Source: Pseudoalteromonas luteoviolacea
GTDB lineage: Bacteria; Pseudomonadota; Gammaproteobacteria; Enterobacterales; Alteromonadaceae
Length of the DNA: 64,000 nt
Reading direction: 5' to 3'
Assembly (NCBI RefSeq): GCF_001750165.1
Contig: NZ_CP015411.1
Location: 4,378,501-4,442,500, forward strand
Both the position numbers and the translations under genes were made by a program. Positions 8,953 to 18,100 of this stretch are shown piece by piece; positions within the stretch are counted from its first letter, which is position 1; each line of letters begins with the position of its first letter. The notes beneath the pieces are model-generated. The model saw only the letters and a list, made by a program, of their open reading frames with translations, was not told where the DNA came from and did no database searches.

Positions 8953-9889
8953 GGCGACTCCTTTCATGTTGTTTAATATTGTCCACCGCTTTAGCAAGCA
9001 AAGCCTGTATTGCTTCTCGCGACTGCGCAGCAATATGCGTCGTTGCCATGAACACAGAAGGCTCTAAGGACAACAACCCGTACTGATCGTTTGCGACACC
9101 GGGAGTTTCTAGCCACTCTTGGTAATAACCATCCATGTATGCGGATCGAATCGTTTTTGTTGTCAGTGCATTCCTTAGCGCTGTCGGACAGATGACGTGT
9201 GGCGAGCTGAAGCAAAGTAGATCCAGCTCTTGATTAGCATTAGCCAAAGCTCTTTCATCAATAAATGATTGAGTTGTCTCATTGAACGTCACACTGACGA
9301 CCACTAAATCACAGGTGCTCATTAGCTCCGGTAGCTCTAAAAATTCAAGCTGATGGGTATCATGTAACGCTTCTTTTGGCGACCTTGCGTGATAGTAAAC
9401 AGGTTGGTCACTCACTGTGCGTATAAGTGCGAGCAAAGCACGATTAATGTTCCCAAGCCCTACCAGCCCGATTTTTGACCCTGCAAGCTCTTTGTAAGGG
9501 GTTTGAAACCAGGTACCTGCTTGCATCTTTTGCCATGAAAAATGAAACCGAGTATTGCGCATTATCATGGTCGCAAAAGCAAACTGAGCCACCGTCTGAG
9601 CATTGAGCTTAGGCGTATTCATCACCTCAACACCCTTATTAGAAGCAGCTTTAAGATCGATAAAACTACTTGTGCCAGTACCAAGCACGACAACCAGCTC
9701 AAGCACTTGAGCAGCATTTAAAAACTGCTCTGAACAATGTTCAGGACCCCCAATAATGTAATAATGACAATCCACCAGCGCTTCGATGATCTGTTGCTCA
9801 TCTTTTGGCTCTTTGAGGTGACAGATTTGACAATCTAACTGCGCTAATTGAGTGATATCAACATCGCCAGTAACAAGTAGCTTTTTCAT
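8939..9889 (-). CDS. ind5: D-2-hydroxyacid-dehydrogenase-fold imine reductase (Ind5-like)
   Basis: A 316-residue protein of the D-isomer 2-hydroxyacid dehydrogenase family, with the nucleotide-binding GLVGLGNIN (residues 141-149). Of the family triad, E258 and H285 remain, but the substrate-binding Arg (normally in TSRGG) is replaced by Ser (S229 in CFSSPHVI). The last Gly of GxGxxG is Asn149. This fits a reductase acting on something other than a 2-keto acid. In indolmycin biosynthesis Ind5 reduces the imine made by Ind4 so that 4,5-dehydroarginine is formed. The start follows the Ind4-like stop almost directly (GGAAAAG upstream). Confidence 0.75.
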   Translation of the reverse strand: MKKLLVTGDVDITQLAQLDCQICHLKEPKDEQQIIEALVDCHYYIIGGPEHCSEQFLNAAQVLELVVVLGTGTSSFIDLKAASNKGVEVMNTPKLNAQTVAQFAFATMIMRNTRFHFSWQKMQAGTWFQTPYKELAGSKIGLVGLGNINRALLALIRTVSDQPVYYHARSPKEALHDTHQLEFLELPELMSTCDLVVVSVTFNETTQSFIDERALANANQELDLLCFSSPHVICPTALRNALTTKTIRSAYMDGYYQEWLETPGVANDQYGLLSLEPSVFMATTHIAAQSREAIQALLAKAVDNIKQHERSRHGRL

Positions 9890-9890
9890 C

Positions 9891-11036
9891 TTACTTTTCC
9901 AAGATACGTGTTACGGCTTCTTTGAGTTTTTCGATTCCTTCATAGAACTCATTATCAGGCTTCATCAAAGAAACGCGGATAAATTGCGTATGCTGCGACT
10001 TTGAATTCCAATAAAAGAAACGCCCTGGAAGCACTGCAATATCATGCTCCTTTAGACGTGCTGCGAAACTAACATCGTCGTATCCAGTTGCACTGATGTC
10101 GATCCAACACAATGGAAGCTGGCACTTTTCATCATTATCAAAAACCTTTAAGCCTGTACCTGCCAAGGCGTCATTAATGGTTTCACTGCGTCTTCTCACT
10201 TCATTTTTAATGGTGGCATCAACACCAAACTTGGCTGTTACGGCAATAAACTCCTTTAACAATGCCAATGCAAAGTTACTGCTACACAGAAAAATCTCTT
10301 CATAGAGCAAACGCATAGTGCTACTGATCGCTTCTGAATAAACCATCAGGCTGATTTTGAGATCTTGGGTTGGCCATGTTTTCCCAGTATCTTCAATCAC
10401 AACGTAATCAATGCCTGATTGTTCTAAGATTTGATAATCATCAAAGTTAGTTTTGCCATAGATCCTAAATGTTCTATCTAATAAAATCGTGATGTTGTGT
10501 GCTTTACATTGCTCAACAAGATAGACAAACTCGGACTCTGTCATCTCCAAACCTGTCGGGTTATTTGGATTGACTAGAAACAGTGCATCAATGTCACCAC
10601 CACTCACTATCTGTGCTAATTGATTTTCATTTTTAAGTGCCAGCTCATCAAACGCACTAATATCAACACCACGACGTTTTAACAGCAGGTATAAATTGTC
10701 AAAAGCGGGTTCAATCAATGCGGTACGCTTATTTTCCTTATTGAGCCAAGCTGCGACGATATCAATTGAATTTGAAGCTGTCGGGCATACACTGAAATGA
10801 GTACTCGAGTGCAGTGTTGAAGAGTCAATGAGTTCAGCAAATTGGTTTTTAAACGCTTTTTCCATATCAGGGATAGAGCTCTCTATACCTTCTTGCCAAT
10901 AGCGCTGTAAGTTATTGATGATATCTACATAATGTTCGTTAATATCATGGTATGCATGTCCGTCTGCAAAGTTATAGAGATAACTTAGGCCTTCGACTTC
11001 AACTTCAGTCAGACTATCGTAACGATCGGTGTTCAT
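9891..11036 (-). CDS. ind4: PLP-dependent L-arginine oxidase (Ind4-like), aminotransferase fold
   Basis: A 381-residue class I/II aminotransferase-fold protein. It has the NPNNPTG motif (N156-G162), D187 in ILLDRTF, a PLP lysine most likely K219 in EDTGKTWPTQDLK, and R354 in QFIRVSL for the substrate carboxylate. The local sequence around the lysine is unlike standard aminotransferases (SxSK) and like the oxygen-using arginine oxidases Ind4 and RohP. The family uses O2 to oxidise L-arginine to a 4,5-dehydro product. It is the first biosynthetic gene after luxI, 26 bp away, with AAGGA as ribosome site. Confidence 0.78.
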   Translation of the reverse strand: MNTDRYDSLTEVEVEGLSYLYNFADGHAYHDINEHYVDIINNLQRYWQEGIESSIPDMEKAFKNQFAELIDSSTLHSSTHFSVCPTASNSIDIVAAWLNKENKRTALIEPAFDNLYLLLKRRGVDISAFDELALKNENQLAQIVSGGDIDALFLVNPNNPTGLEMTESEFVYLVEQCKAHNITILLDRTFRIYGKTNFDDYQILEQSGIDYVVIEDTGKTWPTQDLKISLMVYSEAISSTMRLLYEEIFLCSSNFALALLKEFIAVTAKFGVDATIKNEVRRRSETINDALAGTGLKVFDNDEKCQLPLCWIDISATGYDDVSFAARLKEHDIAVLPGRFFYWNSKSQHTQFIRVSLMKPDNEFYEGIEKLKEAVTRILEK

Positions 11037-11062
11037 GATGTTTCCTTATCAAATTAATATTG

Positions 11063-11671
11063 TTAGCTACAGGTTTCATCCTGGACGGCGAGCATAAACT
11101 GGCGGTTTACTTGAATACTGAGTGCAATAGACTTTGTATTTCCAAGCAAATGTACTTGCTTGTCACCTATGCGGGTAAATGGGATCCCAATGCGTTTAAG
11201 AATGCGTTCAACTGCAGTTGTGGTTACCGTGACGTATTCCTTGATGCCATTTTCAATGGCATAGTCATATATGCCTTGGAATAGCTTCATTGTAATACTG
11301 CTACTTTTGTTGGTTTCAGCTTGAGCAAGATGCTTATCTACTGCAAAGCGACTTAACTCATAAACTGATTCAGAAGCAGGTATGGAGTGACCTTCAAGTA
11401 AGGTCGGAAAGGTATTTTTAAGCATATACCTTCCCAGAGTCGGCAAAATTCGCCAACATCCATAAATCTGCATGCTATTGTCTGTAACGTAGAGGTACTG
11501 CGCATTTGAATAGTCGTATTCATCAGACTCAAGTTGTAGTTCTAACTGCTTACTGGTATGTAGTTCCCACTTTAGACGTTTAACAAAAACCTGATAACGC
11601 AAACGACAAATTTGCTGATATTCTTCCTGTGGAATTGAATTATAGTTTACACATTTTGTTACGACTCTCAT
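11063..11671 (-). CDS. luxI: LuxI-type acyl-homoserine-lactone synthase
   Basis: The open frame runs to 11848, but the start is placed at ATG 11671 (202 residues). It has AAGGGGAGA as ribosome site, the longer frame would run through the lux box and promoter, and LuxI homology begins here. All invariant family residues are seen: R25, F29, W35, E48, D50, D53, R74 and the E105/R108 pair in YELSRF. The enzyme makes an acyl-homoserine lactone from SAM and an acyl donor in the cytoplasm; chain length cannot be read from sequence. It is the first gene of the antibiotic operon, giving positive feedback with the convergent luxR. Confidence 0.93.
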   Translation of the reverse strand: MRVVTKCVNYNSIPQEEYQQICRLRYQVFVKRLKWELHTSKQLELQLESDEYDYSNAQYLYVTDNSMQIYGCWRILPTLGRYMLKNTFPTLLEGHSIPASESVYELSRFAVDKHLAQAETNKSSSITMKLFQGIYDYAIENGIKEYVTVTTTAVERILKRIGIPFTRIGDKQVHLLGNTKSIALSIQVNRQFMLAVQDETCS

Positions 11672-11703
11672 CGGTAGTTCTCCCCTTACGACGTACCGAA
11701 ATG

Positions 11704-11709
11704 AGTATA
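11704..11709 (-). promoter_or_regulatory. Predicted -10 element of the luxI/indolmycin operon
   Basis: TATACT on the - strand, one mismatch from TATAAT, 21 bp downstream of the lux box and 32 bp upstream of the luxI ATG. A start near 11697 would place the lux box centre about 43 bp upstream, the position of activating lux boxes that overlap the -35 region. No good -35 hexamer is seen, as expected for an activator-dependent promoter. Confidence 0.65.
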
Positions 11710-11730
11710 AAAATTCCAAAGTATTTTGAT

Positions 11731-11750
11731 ACCTGTCAGATCTGACAGGT
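11731..11750. promoter_or_regulatory. lux box (LuxR-AHL binding site), perfect palindrome
   Basis: The 20-bp sequence ACCTGTCAGATCTGACAGGT equals its own reverse complement in full. Half-site ACCTGTCAGA matches the V. fischeri lux box half ACCTGTAGGA in eight of ten bases. It is 59 bp upstream of the luxI ATG and no similar site was noticed elsewhere in the window. Confidence 0.92.
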
Positions 11751-12105
11751 ATTGCAAAAAACCGGATTAGCGTAACTTTGTGAGCTGTTCGCAGCAAGTT
11801 CGGGGATATTGAAGTGAAAAATGTACAATTACATACTGTATCAACCACAGTCGCGGTTCAGCGCTGACTGATACAGGTTACAGTATACCTATGCACTCAC
11901 TGACGTGAAAATGAATTTTAAAATCTACAAATAGCACACCTCAGGAATAAATTAATCCAGAAAGAGCAGATGACAGATAGATATTGAGCGAGGAGCAGTT
12001 AAGATAAATGCGGCCTAAACTTATCAAACACCTGATTTGAGCTTTATGCGGCTGACTTTAAAATAAGATTCAACGGTTAAATTTAAAACCGAATCCTCTT
12101 CTCAT
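11751..12105. other. Intergenic region upstream of the lux box
   Basis: Non-coding, AT-rich. The only structure seen is an inverted repeat CTGTATCA / TGATACAG (11836-11876) with an outer TACTGTA / TACAGTA pair (11834-11885). No second lux box and no gene were found. It separates luxI from the stop of the large FG-GAP protein gene. Confidence 0.5.
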
Positions 12106-12143
12106 AATAAAAAAGCCGCGACACTTTTTGGTATCACGGCTTT
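12106..12143 (-). terminator. Rho-independent terminator of the FG-GAP protein gene
   Basis: On the - strand a 13-bp stem AAAGCCGTGATAC / GTGTCGCGGCTTT with two G-U pairs and a 6-nt loop is followed by TTTTTTATTAT, 24 bp after the stop codon at 12167. Confidence 0.88.
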
Positions 12144-12166
12144 AAACTCGTTAAGTGCCAGTAAGT

Positions 12167-15100
12167 TTATTCAAACTCAATGGTGACAATCTGCTTCTGG
12201 CTTTGACCATTACTACTACTGTAAATGTAATAACTAAATGAGTCGCTTGCGCCATTTGCATTGCCATTTGGCGTATAAATAAATTCACCTGAGTATTCGC
12301 TGATGGCTACATCTCCGTAGGCAGGCGCATCTGCTAACCCAAATGTGACTCCAGTACCGCCTGGAAGCTTGCCAGCAAAAGCAGCATACTCAGTCGTAGT
12401 AAACTTAACATCAAGGCTGTTATCTACTTCAACCGCGCCAAAAATAGTACCGTTGTATCTATCAATCGCTTTATTTTTTCGGACATCTTGTTCGAAGTCG
12501 TGATACAACAGCAACTCTTGTTGACAACCTAGTTCCATTTCCTCTTTACAAGCATTTATCTCATCTTTAGATAATGCACGAGTCCATATTACTACATCAT
12601 CAATATGACCTTTAAAGGTGTTCGTTGTTGTATCTGTCGAACTGAACGCGCCAATACGAAGTGGTACGTGGTTGACTACGTTACGTTTACTACCTAACGC
12701 ACTACTACCAACGTCCTTGCCGTCAAGATACATTGTCACTCTCGCACTGCCTTCCCAGTCAACAACAACGGCAGCATGATACCAACGTCCGGTAGCAAGT
12801 TTTTGACCAGTCGCTTCATAACTTTTTTTACCATTGCTGGCGGCATCATGTTTCCACGTTAAACGGTTTCTTGTGTTAACACTCCACGTCCAGCCTTTAT
12901 AACCACTGGCACCACCAATTTTCTTGTTAAGAATAATACGAGTTTGATCTTGTGAACCTGGTTCCAAATAGATCCAAGCTTGAGCAGTGAAGTTGTCACC
13001 ACCGAAGTCAAGTGAACCATCACTAGGGTCACCAAAGTCAACGTAGTCACCATTACCATCAAGCGTTAAGTATGTATTATGCTTTTCAAGCTCTGGTCCG
13101 TTCACTAACGTCATCGTGCTCTCGCCTGTTAGATCTTCTAATTCACCGTTAACCATATTGTCAAAGTGATAGTAAGAAACTAGGTTTGAGTTACTTAATG
13201 AAGCGCCTAAGTAACGATTTGCCGCGATAGACTCTTGTGATTTTGCGTAATCCCAAATACGAACTTCATCAATATTCGCATCTAACTTCTTGCTAGTACC
13301 ATCGTTGCCAGAGCCCCATACAAAGTAAACATTACTATCTTTTGCAGCATCTACTTCAGAAATAATTAGTTCACCATCTAAGTATACTGACAACTGCTGA
13401 GTCGGCTGATCATAACTCACAGCATAATGCTGCCACTGACCAACAGTGATTGTCTTAGTCGACTTATACGTGGTGTTTGTTGCTTTCACACGTAAACGAC
13501 CATCAGAGAATATTCTCACCGCAGCCTTTGAAGAGTTTGCGTCTTCTGAAAAAGTGAATAAATTAGAGTTTTCTTCTGGGTTCAACGAGTTCACTTTTAC
13601 CCACGCTTCAATCGTGTATGAACTGTTTGGATTAAAACCAGAGTCCATAGTTTGAATCATGCTCTGATCGGTACCGTTGATTACAATAGATTGACCAAAA
13701 CCGTTCATGATAGATAAGTCTTGATGATATGGGCTTTCAACAGGGGTCCACTCACTACACTCAGGGTTACCAAAATCAGTACCATCATGCGGGGTTACAC
13801 AGAAAGCCACAAAGCTATCAATGTCTTCCAATGACAAGGTGTATGATTGGTAGAATTCACCATCAATAACTTGTGCATCATCATTACTGCCTGTCGCAGA
13901 TCGATACCACTGATAACGTGAGCTCTCTTCAAAATCACTTTCATGATCAGTATAAGTGTATGACGCTGATACTGTAGATTTACCGATAAAATCGCCAGCT
14001 AATATTACCGTAGAAGCCACTGGGGCATTGTTGCCATATGACAGTACCGGTTCGCCACACGCTGCACTGTTACTACATAAGTCAAATGATAACGCGGTTG
14101 TGAACGAGTTTTGCGCGATTGTGATTTCCGTTGGTCCCCCAAAGTCTGTGGTGTCATATTGGATCTCTTTTTCGCTGTCTAATAGTGGGCCATAAGAACC
14201 TTTTTCAAACATCAAACCTTGGTTACCCATAGTGTAGATGTTATCTGCGGTACAAACCGCTTCTTGCACGTTGTATTCAAACTCAAGCAATTTAAATGGC
14301 ATTCTGAAAAATGCATTCATTTTCGTGCTGTTAACAAATTTTGATGCAGCATTGACGGTTAATGTCGCGTCAATCATACCGTCGTTATTAACGTCATGCG
14401 TAAGCTCTGGCGTAAAGGTAATATCTTCTTCTGGGTCAAAGTAAATCTCAGTGCCATCTTCAAGAACTAAAATAGCCGTAGATTCAATGTTCAACTCAAA
14501 GTCTTGATGTAAATCTAGCGCTGCACTTACGAAAGTATCAAGTGTACTGAATTTGTATCTGCGATATAAATCTTCACCAGCTGGTGCAAAATAGTTATCA
14601 ATACATTGTTCAGACGTTCCTTCCATTGACTCCATGCCGGCTTGTGCGTGCCACTTAGTCCAGTTAGAGCCCCAGTAAATTTCTTCGGATACCCAGTCAG
14701 TTAAATCGTGACCAGCTAAGAAACGCAGCTTATCGACTTCTAAACCAATCGCTTTTTCAATCGCTTTTCTTGCGTTTGAAGGCACCTCAGCTAAAGAGTC
14801 ACGTGTTAGATTCTTAATGAAATAGATGATCTGTTCATTCGTCATGTTTGCAGGAATGAAAGAGATTGTTGTCGCAGTTGGATCTGCTACATCAGTACTG
14901 ATAATTTCAATACCATTAACTGCACCTTTATGAGCGTATACAACGTCAATAATATCTACGCCATTAACAAAACTCGTGCCATGAGTGATATTGTCACTCA
15001 CGCCTCTAGCGTGATCTTCCGCTGTCACAACAGATAATTCGTAGAAGTTGTTTTCAATTAATGAAGTTAATTTCTCGTCGCTCAACTCACGCGTTAAATC

Positions 15101-18100
15101 GTAAACTTCAACACCATCGTCTAACTTGTAACACTGAGAACGATTAAGTGCATTGGCACAGTTGTCACCATATACACCAAATGATTCTGAACCGACAACT
15201 TTCTCATAAGAAGCGTAATCGATTTTGGTTTGGCCATTTAATTTTTCAAATAACGCTGACTCGTATTTGATTAAATAATCTTCAAAAATTAACTCAGCCG
15301 AGATTTGTACACCTGGAGAAGACGCAATGAAGTTTGCATTTTCACCGACGGTAAACTTGGTTGCTAAATTAACCGGCTGACCTGCTGCAATTTCATCCGG
15401 AAATCTTAAATCCATCTCAAGAGGAATGTCAGCTTCAACCCAACCGCCGAATAAGTCCATGCCGCCCACATAATGGATTTTTCCGTGTGATTCAATTCTA
15501 ATAATTGCAGGATCATCAGGCAGATTTTCTTCTGGCACATTCCAAGTATGTTTAGTTTCAGTTGACGCCCACTGAGGAGAGCTCATACCTAATAATTCAA
15601 GTACTGTATTTTCGCCCCAGTAGCTACCTTCACCACTTACATCACCTTCTAACGTAATTTCCATTGAGTCCATATCTAATACGTCAACAGTAATCTGTGC
15701 GGTGTCAGTCGTATTGTATTGGTCATACACAATCACTTGTAGTGTGTAAGTTGCGGTTTTTTCAAAATCCAAACGGGAGATGGTCGGGCTAATGCTTAAT
15801 ATACCTGTTTGTGCATCCAATACGAGATCACCATCTTCATTACCGCTCAATATTTGGAACGTAACGAAGTCACCAACATCATTTGCATCGGCTGCAAGTA
15901 TGCCAATTCCTGTGCCACTGGCAGCAATTTCACTGACAGTAAACGTTTGGTCTTCTATCGTTGGGGCATTATTAACCGTCACTGTTAAACCATCTTGCAC
16001 TAACATAGTCGCTGAGCCAGACGTAAATACTTTATAAGTTACATTATCGATAACTTGTGTTGTTTCAGAGTCAACCCATTGGTTATTTGCTGCACCAACA
16101 TAGTCGTCGTTGTCACCTAAAATACGTAAGTTTGAGTTACTACTCACGCTCTTATTAAGTGTAATTGAGTTAGCACCTGAACCACGGATATCAAATACTT
16201 CAACGTTACGAACACGAGAAGCTTGAGTTGCAAGGTCTAGATTAATACCTGAACCGTCAAATACTAATGTATCTGTGTTACCGCCTGCATCAATACGAGT
16301 GAAGGTGTTGTCAGAAATGTAAATAGTATCTTCACCAGGACCTGCGTAAACAGCATCGGTGCCACCGTTAGTTCGAATGACGTCGTCACCTGTACCTGTA
16401 GCAATATTATCTGCTGCCGCTGTGCCAGTGATAGTATCGTCACCGTCTGTGCCCCAAAGAGTCACTAACTTACCGTCACCATTTAGAACGTAAACCGCAC
16501 CGGTGTTTTCTAAGTTGTTTTTGTTGGCAGAAGGCGCACCAAATTGAATGTCTTTGATACCGTCGCCATTGATGTCACCAGCACTTGCTATGAATTGCCC
16601 AAGTTGCTCGCCACCATTACCTTCAGAGTAAAAACCTTGTTGGGTTTCAATGATCTCACTAAGATAAACAGGCTCTGTACCTGCGCGGCCATAAACAGCG
16701 TATACCCGGCCCTTGTTATCCTCTGCAAACGGGTCACCGATAATGATGTCGTCAAAGCCGTCGCCATTTAAGTCACCTGCACCACCGATTGAACCTAAAA
16801 TAACTTGTAAGTCACTATGGCCGATATTTGAAGCGTCATTGTGTATTACAAAACCGCCATTGCCATTGGCAATATCCGCAAGGTTGATTTCATCAACAAC
16901 GTTAACACCACCAAAGATGATGTAAGCACGAGGGTGATCAATACCTGAGCAACAACCAGTGTCTGTCAACAATAACGCAATATCGTCAACACCATCTGCG
17001 TTCACATCACCTACGTGAGACGTGGTAAATGAAGGTAGTGCATCAAGAGTTGCATTACCAAAATCGAAACCATAATTGCCGCTGCCTTGTGGCGTGATCT
17101 TTATGCCATTGCCTGCGGATTTAATACTGTTATATTTAACAGCCTCTCCGCCTATACGGCCATAAACAACATAACTTGTACCAGAGGTATCAACAAATAA
17201 ACCGTGGCTAACAATAAAGTCTGTTAAGCCATCGCTATTAAAGTCACCCGTTGGTAAAACTTGTGCGCCATAATACCAGTCGCTAAATAACTTTCGGCTT
17301 GGACGAGTAATCGCAAAACCTTGCTCGTTGTAGTCTGTTGCAACATTAGCTAACTGAACAACATTGTTGTCTTTTTTACCGTAAACAACATACGCTAGGT
17401 TTGGATCAGCTGTACCATCTTCAAGTAAATCTCTTAATGCAAAAGAGCCTGTGCCTGCTAAGAAACGCGTAACCGTTTCACCAATAACAATATCCCCCAG
17501 ACCGTCACCATTCACATCGCCAACGACTAACGTACCACCAGCATAGTCTTCAGTGTATGCACCATGAATAGCAAAACCGTAATCGCTCCCACCCGCGTTC
17601 ATATCAGACAATGGAATATAGTTAGTACCAGTTTTACCAAATACAACATATACTGAACCAGAGTAGTCGCCATTGGTTCCCGCGTAAGGCGCACCAACTA
17701 CTACATCTGATAATCCGTCGCCGTTAATATCAACGCCACCAGCAACAGCAAAACCTGCGTTGTCGCCAGACTCAGCTCCCATGATACCAAAACCACGAGT
17801 ACCACCGATCACTTCTGTTAATGATGGGAATGTGCCCGTTGCATCACTGAAAAGAACGTAAGCTGCACCGTTATCTTCGTACATAAAGGTGCCATCATTT
17901 CTATAAACATCTGCTTGAGGAGCGCCGACAATAATATCGTCGAAACCGTCACCGTTTACATCCCCTGCTGGGGCGACTGACCAACCAGCCCAGTCATCGG
18001 CTGCTAGACCATCAATGGATTGCGCATTGTTGTTTAATGAATCATTAATGTCAGTAACATTAATCGTAACTGGCATATCATAATGATTACCCGCGCCATC

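Noticed and set aside
11672..11848. N-terminal extension of LuxI to 261 residues
   Set aside because: The extra part would include the lux box and -10 element, has no LuxI homology, and ATG 11671 has a strong ribosome site.
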